A stretch of DNA of 64,000 bases, from the NCBI RefSeq assembly GCF_022834715.1, contig NZ_BQKC01000001.1, forward strand, positions 2,020,455 through 2,084,454. Direction: 5' to 3'. The position numbers and the translations under genes are program-made. The notes beneath the pieces were generated by a model that saw only the letters and a list, made by a program, of their open reading frames with translations, did no database searches and was not told where the DNA came from. Source of the DNA: Granulimonas faecalis (GTDB lineage: Bacteria; Actinomycetota; Coriobacteriia; Coriobacteriales; Atopobiaceae). Positions 18,228 to 26,506 of this stretch are shown here, one piece after another. Position 1 is the stretch's first letter. The number at the start of each line of letters is the position of its first letter.

Positions 18228-20099
18228 ATGCCAGAGCGGATCCTTGGCGGACGCTACAAGGTACAGGGAAAGATCGGCATCGGCGGCATGGCCACGGTGT
18301 ACCGCGGGACCGACGAGGTCCTGGGGCGCACGGTGGCCATCAAGACCATGCTGCCGCAGTACGCGGCCGACCCCTCATTCGCCGCCCGCTTCAAGCAGGA
18401 GGCCCAGGCGGCCGCCGCCCTCCAGAGCCCCTACATCGTGGGCATCTTCGACTGGGGCAAGGACGGCGACACCTACTACATCGTTATGGAGTACCTGCGC
18501 GGCACCGACCTCAAGAGCGGCATCCGCACCCACGGCGCCCTCGACTCGCGCAAGGTTGCCCAGATCGGCTCCCAGATCTGCCAGGCCCTCTCGGTGGCCC
18601 ACAAGCACGACATCATCCACCGCGACATCAAGCCGCAGAACATCATGGTGCAGCCCGACGGCACCATCAAGGTCATGGACTTCGGCATCGCCCGGGCCAA
18701 GAACAGCCACCTCACGGCCGACAACTCCGTTCTCGGCACGGCCCACTACGTCTCGCCCGAGCAGACCCAGGGCAAGCCCCTCGGTCCTACCTCCGACATC
18801 TACAGCCTCGGCATCGTCATGTACGAGGCCAGCTGCGGCAAGGTGCCCTTCGATGGGGACGACGCCATCTCGGTGGCCCTCAAGCAGGTCAACGAGCAGC
18901 CTGTGCCGCCATCGCAGGTCAACCCCAACGTGGACCCGCAGCTCGAGACCATCATCATGAAGTGCCTCATGAAGGACCCGCAGGCGCGCTTCCAGACCGC
19001 CGACGAGCTGCGCCGCGCCCTCACCGACTACCTGGCGGGCCGCGTGGTCTCGGTCTCCAACAACGCCACCACGATGATCCCGGCCGGCCCCACCAGCCGC
19101 ATGAACCGTACCGGCGGTACCCAGCAGATGAACCGCGTCTCCAACCCCTCCGGCGCCACCCGCGTGGCCGCCAAGGTGGACAGCGACGACGAGGACGACG
19201 AGCCCTCGGGCGGCGGCACCGGCAAGAAGGTGGGCATCGTCGTCGGCGTGATCGCAGCCATCGTCCTCATCGGCGCCATCGTGTACTTTGCCTTGGGCAA
19301 CCAGAACGCCACCCAGTCGGTGCCCAACTACATCTCCATGACCCAGGACTCCGCCGTGGCGGCTATCGAGCAGACCGACTTCTTCCAGGTAGGCTCGGTG
19401 ACCCAGGAGTACAGCGACACCGCCGAGGAGGGCACGGTCATCGACCAGGACCCGCAGTCCGGCACCCTCCAGGAGCGCGGCACCAAGATCAACCTCACCG
19501 TGTCCAAGGGCAAGAAGCCAGCCCAGGAGGTGACGGTGCCGCCCCTCGACAACATGACCCCCGACCAGGCCCAGGAGGCCCTCTCCAAGCTCGGCCTCGT
19601 AGCCAAGGCCGGCGACTCCGTGTTCAGCGACTCCGTGGACAGCGGCCTCGTGGTAAGCCAGTCCCCCGCCGCCGGCACCACCGCCAAGGAGGGCGACACG
19701 GTGACCTACAGCCTGTCCAAGGGCAAGGACTCCAAGTCGGTGCCCGACGTGCGCGGCTACTCTGAGTCCAGCGCCACCTCTACCCTGCAGAACGCGGGCT
19801 TCGCCGTGTCGGTGGGCAACTCGGTCTACAGCGACTCCGTCGACGAGGGCTGCGTCATCTCGTACACCCCCAACGGCGAGCAGCCCGCCGGCACCACCAT
19901 CTCGCTCACCATCAGCAAGGGCCCCAAGCCGGCCCCGCAGCAGCCCACCACCCCCACGACGCCCTCCCAAGGCGGGAACTCGAGCGGCAACTCGGACAAC
20001 CAGGGCGGTGACACCGGCAACGAGGGCGGCAACTCGGACAACCAGGGTGGCGACACCGGTAACGAGGGCGAGGGCGGCTCGGACTCCAACAACCCGTAA
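18228..20099 (+). CDS. pknB: PASTA-domain Ser/Thr protein kinase
   Basis: This 623-residue type I membrane kinase has its kinase domain at residues 8-270: GIGGMATVY, AIKTM, HRDIKPQN, DFGIAR and the activation-loop TxxY-SPEQ. A juxtamembrane linker of about 65 residues and one transmembrane helix (about 337-358) follow. Three PASTA repeats (about 365-570) bind muropeptides and/or lipid II in the family. The tail is a glycine/asparagine/serine-rich low-complexity stretch with a duplicated NSDNQGGDTGNEGG. ATG follows CAGGAGCGG. A 140-base gap separates it from the RodA-PBP gene, so it may have its own promoter, yet it belongs to the same conserved cluster. Confidence 0.97.
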   Translation: MPERILGGRYKVQGKIGIGGMATVYRGTDEVLGRTVAIKTMLPQYAADPSFAARFKQEAQAAAALQSPYIVGIFDWGKDGDTYYIVMEYLRGTDLKSGIRTHGALDSRKVAQIGSQICQALSVAHKHDIIHRDIKPQNIMVQPDGTIKVMDFGIARAKNSHLTADNSVLGTAHYVSPEQTQGKPLGPTSDIYSLGIVMYEASCGKVPFDGDDAISVALKQVNEQPVPPSQVNPNVDPQLETIIMKCLMKDPQARFQTADELRRALTDYLAGRVVSVSNNATTMIPAGPTSRMNRTGGTQQMNRVSNPSGATRVAAKVDSDDEDDEPSGGGTGKKVGIVVGVIAAIVLIGAIVYFALGNQNATQSVPNYISMTQDSAVAAIEQTDFFQVGSVTQEYSDTAEEGTVIDQDPQSGTLQERGTKINLTVSKGKKPAQEVTVPPLDNMTPDQAQEALSKLGLVAKAGDSVFSDSVDSGLVVSQSPAAGTTAKEGDTVTYSLSKGKDSKSVPDVRGYSESSATSTLQNAGFAVSVGNSVYSDSVDEGCVISYTPNGEQPAGTTISLTISKGPKPAPQQPTTPTTPSQGGNSSGNSDNQGGDTGNEGGNSDNQGGDTGNEGEGGSDSNNP

Positions 20100-20129
20100 G
20101 CCACTGGCAGCATCGAGACGAGAGACCCG

Positions 20130-20167
20130 AGGGGCCCGCGCATCCGACGACGCGTGGGCCCCTTTCT
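20130..20167 (+). terminator. Terminator of the pknB operon
   Basis: GGGGCCCGCGC pairs imperfectly with GCGTGGGCCCC and is followed by TTTCTC. Confidence 0.7.
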
Positions 20168-20175
20168 CATGCCCC

Positions 20176-20226
20176 GTCCCATTGGTCGGACACTTTTGTC
20201 CCACCACCCGGACACTTTTGTCCCAC
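20176..20226 (+). repeat. REP doublet
   Basis: Two tandem units, both with core GGACACTTTTGTCC, span 51 bases. The order of the two unit types is the reverse of that at 3018-3068: the TTGGTCGG-type unit comes first and the CCACCCGG-type second. Confidence 0.9.
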
Positions 20227-20311
20227 GCGAGCCCCTGACGCTGTCCCCTGCCCGCCGCCCGCCGGTCCCATGCCCGCCGCCCGTGCCGCCCGTGCCCCCC
20301 CCGTGCCCCTC

Positions 20312-20452
20312 GGCACCTGAACGCGGTTGAGGGCGACTCCGGACGGCCGAACGAGCCGGAATCCGCCCTCAGACGCACTCAGGGGCGCCAAATCCGCCCT
20401 CAACCGCGTTCAGGTGGGAATGGGGGTGCCCTCGGACGCGTTCAGGTGCCGA
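20312..20452 (-). repeat. Composite 140-bp palindromic element, copy 1 (inverted orientation)
   Basis: Read on the minus strand it has three direct units of the CACCTGAACGCGGTTGAGGG type and one closing inverted unit. The arms at 20314-20335 and 20395-20416 are perfectly complementary over 22 bases. The same four-unit order occurs at 34170-34304 and 63823-63957. With the REP doublet and terminators it accounts for the gene-free stretch 20100-20542. Confidence 0.88.
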
Positions 20453-20497
20453 GGGGAGACGGTCGGGAGAGGGGGCCGGCCGCCGGGTCGCGGCAGC

Positions 20498-20533
20498 AAA
20501 AAGGCCGGGACGCCCGTTGGCGGTCCCGGCCTG
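20498..20533 (-). terminator. Terminator after tRNA-Arg(CCT)
   Basis: On the minus strand AGGCCGGGAC pairs with GTCCCGGCCT, followed by TTTTG. Confidence 0.85.
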
Positions 20534-20542
20534 CGGTTATCG

Positions 20543-20618
20543 TGGTGCGCCTGGGCGGATTCGAACCGTCGACACCCGCTTTAGGAGAGCGGTGCTCTAT
20601 CCCCTGAGCTACAGGCGC
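20543..20618 (-). tRNA. tRNA-Arg (CCT anticodon)
   Basis: Acceptor GCGCCTG pairs with CAGGCGC and CCA is encoded. The anticodon stem CCGCT/AGCGG encloses CTCCTAA, giving CCT. The T arm contains CGGTTCGAATCCG. Confidence 0.97.
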
Positions 20619-20640
20619 GTTGTGCAAAGGCTATTCTAGC

Positions 20641-21246
20641 CTACTTGGTGCCCCGCTTGCGCTGCTCGCGGGCCAGACGGGCCTCCTCCTCGCGACGGAA
20701 GTCGTCGTCCACGATCTGCTGCATGCGCTTCTCGGTCATGCCGGCCACGGTAGCCTCGATCTTGCGGCGGATGGGGCGCACCTTCACCCAGTCGAAGATG
20801 AAGCCGCCGATGATGCACACGTACGCCAGTATGATGCAGACCATGGCGGCCATACCCATGGGGGTGCCCGGGTCGCTGGAGGCGCCGGGAACGATGAACA
20901 TGCAGATCCAGGAGACGGCCGTGAAGGCGAGGCCGGCGCCCAGGAGGATCCACCACAGACGGCGCAGGCCAGCGTAGGCCGGGTCCTGGCGCTGCAGGAT
21001 GTTGCTGACCACCGTCACGCGGTCGCGCTCGTCGCGCTCGCGGCGCTTGAGCTCCTTCTTCTCCTCCTTGGAGAGGGTGGCAGGGTTGGCCTTGGAGCGG
21101 GTCTTGGACCGGCGCTCCACGACCTGCACCGTGGAGCCCGCCTGCGACACCGGCTTGGCCCGGGAGGCGCCCTTGCGCGTCATGCCCGAGACGCCCTCGG
21201 TGCGCTGCTTCTGGGAGCGGTCGTTGTTGGGGTTACGCTGAGACAT
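20641..21246 (-). CDS. Two-helix membrane protein with basic N-terminus and coiled C-terminus
   Basis: This 201-residue protein has no recognised family. The first 95 residues are hydrophilic and basic (KSKEEKKELKRRERDERDR region). Two transmembrane helices follow at about residues 97-117 and 130-152. A charged helical tail rich in R, E and A (RREEEARLAREQRKRG) ends the chain. Both ends would face the cytoplasm. The ATG at 21246 follows AAAGGAG and lies inside the 3' end of purC (14-base overlap), so translation is coupled to purC, although no link to purine synthesis is apparent. Confidence 0.75.
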   Translation of the reverse strand: MSQRNPNNDRSQKQRTEGVSGMTRKGASRAKPVSQAGSTVQVVERRSKTRSKANPATLSKEEKKELKRRERDERDRVTVVSNILQRQDPAYAGLRRLWWILLGAGLAFTAVSWICMFIVPGASSDPGTPMGMAAMVCIILAYVCIIGGFIFDWVKVRPIRRKIEATVAGMTEKRMQQIVDDDFRREEEARLAREQRKRGTK

Positions 21247-22129
21247 GCTGCTCCTTTGCGGGAACGAACGGCTCCCCGCAGACGATCTCGTACGCCTCCT
21301 GGTACCGCGCGGCCGTGCCCTCGACCACGTCGGCCGGAAGGTGGGGCGGCTCCCCCTCCATGTCCCAGTTGGCCCGCAGCCAGTCACGCACGTACTGCTT
21401 GTCGTAGCTGGGCTGGACCTCGCCCTCCCCATAGGTGGAGGCGGGCCAGAAGCGGCTGGAGTCGGGGGTGAGGCACTCGTCGATGAGGACGATCTCGCCG
21501 TCGATGAGTCCGAACTCGAATTTTGTATCGGCGATGATGATACCGCGCTCGGCGGCATACTCGGAAGCCGCCTTGTACAAGGCTATGGAGAGGCTGCGCA
21601 GACGGTCCGCCACCTCGGGCCCCACGATCTGGGCGCAGCGCTCGAACGAGATGTTCTCGTCGTGGTCGCCCAAATCGGCCTTGGTGGAGGGGGTGAAGAT
21701 GGGCTCGGGCAGCTTTGAGGCCTCCCGGAGGCCGTCGGGCAGCGCGATGCCGCACACGGTGCCGTCCTCGTCGTAGGTCTTCTTGCCGGAGCCGGTGAGG
21801 TAGCCGCGCACGATGCACTCCACGGGCAGCGGCTGGGCCTTCCTCACGAGCATGGCGCGGCCGTCCAGGTAGTCGGCCCACCGGGAGAACTCCTCGGGGA
21901 AGTCCGCCACGTCCATGGAGACCATGTGGTTGGGCACGAGGTCGGCGAAGCGGTCGAACCAGAACGCCGAGATGCGGGTGAGGACCTCGCCCTTGGACGG
22001 GATCTCGTCGGGCAGCACGAAGTCGTAGGCACTGATGCGGTCGCTCGCCACCATGAGGAGGTTGTCGCCGCAGTCGTAGATGTCGCGGACCTTGCCCGAG
22101 CCGTCCGGCCGCCTGTCCATGGTCTCCAT
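21233..22129 (-). CDS. purC: Phosphoribosylaminoimidazole-succinocarboxamide synthase
   Basis: This 298-residue SAICAR synthetase joins CAIR and aspartate with ATP in de novo purine synthesis. The sequence shows GKVRDIYDCG (nucleotide loop), VASDRISAYDFVLPDEIPSKG, LPVECIVRGYLTGSG and the signature IIIADTKFEFGL, with LIDECLTPDSSRFWPA. Length and order are standard. The ATG at 22129 follows GGAGAGG; another in-frame ATG lies three codons in. purB is encoded 6 kb away on the same strand. Confidence 0.97.
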   Translation of the reverse strand: METMDRRPDGSGKVRDIYDCGDNLLMVASDRISAYDFVLPDEIPSKGEVLTRISAFWFDRFADLVPNHMVSMDVADFPEEFSRWADYLDGRAMLVRKAQPLPVECIVRGYLTGSGKKTYDEDGTVCGIALPDGLREASKLPEPIFTPSTKADLGDHDENISFERCAQIVGPEVADRLRSLSIALYKAASEYAAERGIIIADTKFEFGLIDGEIVLIDECLTPDSSRFWPASTYGEGEVQPSYDKQYVRDWLRANWDMEGEPPHLPADVVEGTAARYQEAYEIVCGEPFVPAKEQHVSA

Positions 22130-22204
22130 ATGGGTCCTCTCCCCCGTCTGTGGGCCTCGGCGCCCCTCTCTTCGGACGCACTGACCCTCCATTGTAGAGG
22201 AACC

Positions 22205-23734
22205 CTAATGCGTAGACCCGAGGCCGCGGACGCGGTGGGAGGGCTGCTCGGCTGGGATGTGGATGATGAACACGGTCCCCTGCCCGAGCTCCGACTTCAC
22301 CTCCACGAAGCCGTTGTGCTTGGAGACGATCTCCTTCACGAGGGACAGGCCCACGCCGAGGCCGCCGCTCACGCGCTCACGGCTGGCGTCGGAGCGCCAG
22401 AACCGCGAGAAGACGCGGGGCAGGTCCTCCTCTGCGATGCCTATGCCGGTGTCGGCCACGGAGATGACCATGTCGGAGCCCTCGCGGCCCACGGACACCA
22501 CCACGTGGCCGCCCTCGGGCGTGTAGCGCATGGCGTTGCTCATGAGGTTGATGACGGCCTGCTTGATCATGTCGGGGTCAGCCGCACAGCGCAGCTCGTC
22601 TGAGGGGGCGCGGCCGATGTAGGTGAGCTCGAGCCCCTGGTCGCGGAACAGGCCCTCCTGGCTCTCCACGATGGCACCCACCAGCGCGCCGATGTCGCAG
22701 GTCTCCAGCTTGACGGCCGTGGTCCCGTTCTCGATGCGCGAGAGCCGCAGCATGGCGTCCACGAGGCGCGACAGGCGGCGCACCTCGCTGGCCACGAGGG
22801 CCAGGTGCTCGTCGTCGGCCGGCAGCACGCCGTCCTGCATGGCCTCCACGTTCACGAGCATGGCCATGAGGGGCGTACGCAGCTCGTGGGCCACGTCGGA
22901 GGTGAGGCGGTGCTCCATCGTGAGGTCGCGCTCGAGGCTCGTGGCCATGTCGTCGAAGGTCTCCCCCAACCGGCCGATCTCGTCCTCGCCGTCCACGCGG
23001 CAGCGGGCCGTGAGGTCGCCGTTGCGCAGGGCCTTGGCGGCCTGCGCGATGCGCCGGATGGGTTTGGAGAGGGAGTGCGAGATGAACACGCCCATGATGC
23101 AGGCGAGCAACATGGCGGCACAGGCCGCGGCCGCGATGGCCCCGTAGGAGTTCTTGCGGAACGCGGCGTCGGACTTGGTGAGCAGGGCGTCCGAGCCGAA
23201 GGCCCACACGCGCACGGTGCCCACGCGCCCGCCGTCCACCTCCACGGGAGCCGTGACGGCAGACTCCGGCGCGGCCGGCGCGAGCGACACGGAGGGCGCG
23301 CCGTCCTCGCCGACGACGGCCGAGGCGGGCCATGTGTCGTCGTAGATGATCGTGCCGTTGGCGTTGATGACCTGGATGCCCACGTCGGACGCCTGGGCGC
23401 TCGCGGCGCTCACCACCTGGTTGGTGGAGGCGCCCCAGCCGTCGGCGGCCTTGTAGGCGCGGGCCAGCATGCTGGCCGTGTTGGAGGCCATGCGCTCCAT
23501 GTTGTCGCGGGTGTAGCTCTGGAACTGCCCCTCCCACACCACGCCGAGCACCGCCACGAGCAGAGCAGCCGTCATGACCGCCGTGAGGGCGAACGAGAGG
23601 ATGAGCCGGCTCGAGAAGCTCGGCCCACGCCCGACGTCCGCCCTACCGGTCTGCCACGCGGCCCCCTGGCCCTCGGCGTGCTCCTGGCCGCCCTGACCTT
23701 CGTGGGCGGTGCTGTGGGAGTCGACGCGGGCCAT
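22205..23734 (-). CDS. Sensor histidine kinase of an OmpR-type two-component system
   Basis: This 509-residue membrane kinase has a hydrophilic N-terminus of about 40 residues and a first membrane helix (about 43-66). An extracytoplasmic sensor region of about 130 residues and a second helix (about 198-217) follow, then HAMP (about 218-270), HisKA with H283 in SDVAHELRTPL, and the HATPase domain (NLMSNAMRY, DTGIGI, RFWRSD, GGLGVGLSLV). It should phosphorylate the regulator encoded three bases upstream. The signal is unknown. The sensor region shows no domain that I can name. Confidence 0.95.
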   Translation of the reverse strand: MARVDSHSTAHEGQGGQEHAEGQGAAWQTGRADVGRGPSFSSRLILSFALTAVMTAALLVAVLGVVWEGQFQSYTRDNMERMASNTASMLARAYKAADGWGASTNQVVSAASAQASDVGIQVINANGTIIYDDTWPASAVVGEDGAPSVSLAPAAPESAVTAPVEVDGGRVGTVRVWAFGSDALLTKSDAAFRKNSYGAIAAAACAAMLLACIMGVFISHSLSKPIRRIAQAAKALRNGDLTARCRVDGEDEIGRLGETFDDMATSLERDLTMEHRLTSDVAHELRTPLMAMLVNVEAMQDGVLPADDEHLALVASEVRRLSRLVDAMLRLSRIENGTTAVKLETCDIGALVGAIVESQEGLFRDQGLELTYIGRAPSDELRCAADPDMIKQAVINLMSNAMRYTPEGGHVVVSVGREGSDMVISVADTGIGIAEEDLPRVFSRFWRSDASRERVSGGLGVGLSLVKEIVSKHNGFVEVKSELGQGTVFIIHIPAEQPSHRVRGLGSTH

Positions 23735-23737
23735 GGG

Positions 23738-24457
23738 TTACTTCTGCTCCTCCGCCGGCTTCTCCGGGGCCTCGAAGCGGTAGCCCACACCGTGGACGGT
23801 GTAGAGCCACTTGGGGTTGCGGGGGTCGTCGCCCAGCTTGGCGCGAAGGTTCTTCACGTGGGAGTCGATGGTGCGCTCGTAGCCCTCGAAGTCGTAGCCG
23901 AGAACCTTCTCCACGAGCTCCATGCGGGTGTACACGCGGCCGGGGTAGCGGGCGAGGGTGGTGAGGAGCTTGAACTCGGAGGCCGTGAGGTCGACCTCCT
24001 TGCCCTCCACCATCACCTTGTGGCCGGAGATGTCGATGACCAGGTCCCCGAAGTCCAGGACCTCGATCTGGGGCTCGGCTTCCACGCGGGCGCGGCGCAG
24101 CAGGGCGCGGACGCGGGCCACGAGCTCGCGGGGCGAGAAAGGCTTGATGAGGTAGTCGTCGGCGCCGAGCTCGAGGCCGATGATGCGGTCCTCGACCTCA
24201 CCCTTGGCGGTGAGCATGATGATGGGCACGTCGGAGGTGTCGCGGATGGCGCGGCAAACGCGCTCGCCGGACAGCTTGGGGAGCATGAGGTCGAGGATGA
24301 TGAGGTCGAAGGTGTGCTTCTCGAACTCCTCCACGGCCGACTGGCCGTCGCCCACGGAGCGCACCCAGTAACCCTCGCGCTCCAGGTACGCCTGCACGGC
24401 GTCGCGGATTACCTTCTCGTCCTCAACCAACAGAATGCGCTTGGCGTCTGAAGCCAT
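23738..24457 (-). CDS. OmpR/PhoB-family response regulator
   Basis: This 239-residue regulator has a receiver domain (residues 7-120) with the acidic pair E12-D13, phospho-acceptor D56 in LIILDLMLPK and the conserved TAKG lysine. A winged-helix DNA-binding domain (about 135-230) follows, with ASEFKLLTTLARYPGRVYTR and YERTIDSHVKNLRAKLG. The ATG at 24457 is preceded by a G-rich stretch. It is the first gene of a two-gene operon with the histidine kinase. The target genes cannot be seen from the sequence. Confidence 0.96.
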   Translation of the reverse strand: MASDAKRILLVEDEKVIRDAVQAYLEREGYWVRSVGDGQSAVEEFEKHTFDLIILDLMLPKLSGERVCRAIRDTSDVPIIMLTAKGEVEDRIIGLELGADDYLIKPFSPRELVARVRALLRRARVEAEPQIEVLDFGDLVIDISGHKVMVEGKEVDLTASEFKLLTTLARYPGRVYTRMELVEKVLGYDFEGYERTIDSHVKNLRAKLGDDPRNPKWLYTVHGVGYRFEAPEKPAEEQK

Positions 24458-24605
24458 GGAGGGCCCCCTTGCTCGCAAAAAACCGGTGCAACGGCCCGGT
24501 GTCGCGGGCCGTTCCATATAACTGAACAAATACCAGTCTACCCCAGCCAGGGAATTTCCATCCAAAAGGGGGCATGGATGACAAGGGTGAAAGGGACCGC
24601 CCCGC

Positions 24606-25991
24606 CTAGGCCACGGAGAAGGCCCGGACCGACACCGCGGAGGGGTAGCCGGTGGTGGGGTCCTTGACGGTGCAGAACGTGACGAAGGTGTCGCACGTTC
24701 CCACGCGGGCCGGGTACTCGCCGTAGTCGACGGCACGGTCCTCGGCGGCCAGGGTGCCGTAGGTCGAGTTGGCGAGGTCGGCGACCACGTAGCTGGCCCG
24801 CACCTTCACCACCACGATGTCGCCCTTGCCGGCTGGCGCCGCCAGGGGCTCGCGGGCCACGGAGACGAACGAGCCGTCCCCCTGCGACACGTAGGTGCCC
24901 ATCTTGCCCAGTTGGCCGCCCGACTGGTAGTTGGCCTCGATCTGGAAGACGAAGCGCTCCCCCATGCGCACGGCCGAGAAGGGCCTGACGGTCTGGGGCA
25001 ACACGAGCTGGTCCACCTGCTTTGAGAGGTCGGACGCCAGGTCGTAGGCGGTGATGCCGTAATAGACGCCCTCGTCCTCGCGCACGCGGGGCACCAGGGT
25101 GACGACGCCGTCGGAGACGGTGGGCTCGCAGGCGAAGCGCCCGTGGGAGGTCACCGCCACAGACCCCTCGGCCTGGCCGGCGCGCCAGATGTGGCAGGTG
25201 GAGTCCTGGGTGGACTGCGACCCGGAGGCCACGGGCATGACGAGCCACAGGACGGCGTCGCCGGAGCACGCCACCAGGGGAGGCTCCCACTCGGTGTCGG
25301 CCGAGTAGAGCTCCACGGGCTCACCGGCGAGAGCGCCGCCCGAGAAGGCCGAGCCGTAGAGGGTCCAGGAGCCCGAGACGGTGTCGAGCTCCACCCAGGC
25401 GTAGACCGAGTCGGAGCAGCGGGCCTCGTAGACCACGTAGGTGGCGCCCTGGGTGCGGGGCCGCTCCACCACGGCCTGGACCGTGCCGGAGGCCAGGGAG
25501 AACGCGCCGGCGCTCACGGGCGGGTTGGCGTTCTCGCCGGTGAGCGTGCAGGCGATCCACTGCCCCTCCGACGGCGTGAGCACGGTGCCCAGGGGCAGCG
25601 TCCACGCGCCGGTCTGGGCGAGGCCGGGGGCGGCGTCGGCGGCGGTGTAGGAGTCGAGGACGCTCGTGGCCGAGCCCTCGTCGACCACCACGGGGCCGGG
25701 GGCCTGGGCGTCTCCCTGACCCTTGGACGAGCAGCCCTGGATGGAGCTCAGGGCCGAGCCGAGGACCGCCACGGCGCCGATGCCCGCGCCGCCCTTGATG
25801 AGGGTGCGGCGGTCGATGGCTGACCGGTCGGCGCCCTCGGGGCGCGGCACGGCGTAACCGGCGGCCGTGCGGGCGGCGGCGGCCCGGGTCTTGGGGGTCT
25901 TGGGGGTCTTGGGCTTGGTGCGGCCGGACGGGGCCGGACGGGTCCGGCCGGCGGCCCGGCGCGGCGTGGGCCGGCGCTGGGTCGATGCCAT
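24606..25991 (-). CDS. Putative Tat-type lipoprotein of unknown function
   Basis: This 461-residue protein begins with about 60 hydrophilic residues rich in R, P, T and K (including repeated PKT). It continues with the twin-arginine-like DRRTLIKG (R61-R62), a hydrophobic segment and the lipobox-like IQGC (C87). It may thus be exported folded through Tat and lipidated; the long N-terminal extension is unusual for both. The mature part is beta-rich with repeated strands (SGSWTLYGSAFS, EWEPPLVACSGDAVLWLVM) and resembles a beta-propeller-like fold, but no family was recognised. It starts three bases after the TSCPD gene. Confidence 0.75.
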   Translation of the reverse strand: MASTQRRPTPRRAAGRTRPAPSGRTKPKTPKTPKTRAAAARTAAGYAVPRPEGADRSAIDRRTLIKGGAGIGAVAVLGSALSSIQGCSSKGQGDAQAPGPVVVDEGSATSVLDSYTAADAAPGLAQTGAWTLPLGTVLTPSEGQWIACTLTGENANPPVSAGAFSLASGTVQAVVERPRTQGATYVVYEARCSDSVYAWVELDTVSGSWTLYGSAFSGGALAGEPVELYSADTEWEPPLVACSGDAVLWLVMPVASGSQSTQDSTCHIWRAGQAEGSVAVTSHGRFACEPTVSDGVVTLVPRVREDEGVYYGITAYDLASDLSKQVDQLVLPQTVRPFSAVRMGERFVFQIEANYQSGGQLGKMGTYVSQGDGSFVSVAREPLAAPAGKGDIVVVKVRASYVVADLANSTYGTLAAEDRAVDYGEYPARVGTCDTFVTFCTVKDPTTGYPSAVSVRAFSVA

Positions 25992-25994
25992 GGG

Positions 25995-26255
25995 CTACAC
26001 CTCCGCCTGGGCCGCCCGGAGGGCGCGGGTGAGCTGGTCGGCGCAGGAGGTGGGTCGGCGGCCGCAGGTGTTGCCCTCGAGGAGCGCCACGATCTCGTCG
26101 ACCGGGCGGCCGGCACACAGGGTGCCGATGGCCTTGAGGTTGCCGTCGCAGCCACCTTCGAAGGACACGGAGCGCAGGGTGCGGCCGTCGTCCTCGAGCT
26201 CTATATGGATCGCGCGGGAGCAGACCCCGCGCGGCGCAAAGTCATGGGTGGTCAT
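25995..26255 (-). CDS. TSCPD domain-containing protein
   Basis: This 86-residue protein matches the small TSCPD family found as stand-alone proteins and at the end of some ribonucleotide reductases. It has SVSFEGGCDGNLKAIGTLCAGRPVDEI, LEGNTCGRRPTSCADQL. The conserved cysteines suggest metal or substrate binding; the function is not settled. The ATG at 26255 follows AAAGGG. It forms an operon with the lipoprotein gene three bases downstream. Confidence 0.88.
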   Translation of the reverse strand: MTTHDFAPRGVCSRAIHIELEDDGRTLRSVSFEGGCDGNLKAIGTLCAGRPVDEIVALLEGNTCGRRPTSCADQLTRALRAAQAEV

Positions 26256-26370
26256 GAAGCTAGAACCCTTTCGTCAGGGGAGAAGTATACGACGGCCCGG
26301 GTTTTTTCAGCTTGTATGCACAGACCCTGCGCACGGTTGTCACGCCATCATCACGGGACACAACCCCCCC

Positions 26371-26400
26371 TGTCCCTTTGGTCGGACACTTCTGTCCCAT
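26371..26400 (+). repeat. Degenerate REP unit
   Basis: TTGGTCGGACACTTCTGTCC differs from the TTGGTCGG-type unit by one base in the loop. It lies in the 251-base spacer 26256-26506 upstream of the TSCPD gene and downstream of the peptidase gene. Confidence 0.82.
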
Positions 26401-26506
26401 TTTCCGGGGGCGCCCCGTCAGGGGGGCCGGATGACATAAATAGAGCATAGGGGGAGTGACAGATGGGCCAGGCACCTCTGTCACCCCCTCCCGGCAGCGA
26501 GCGCCC

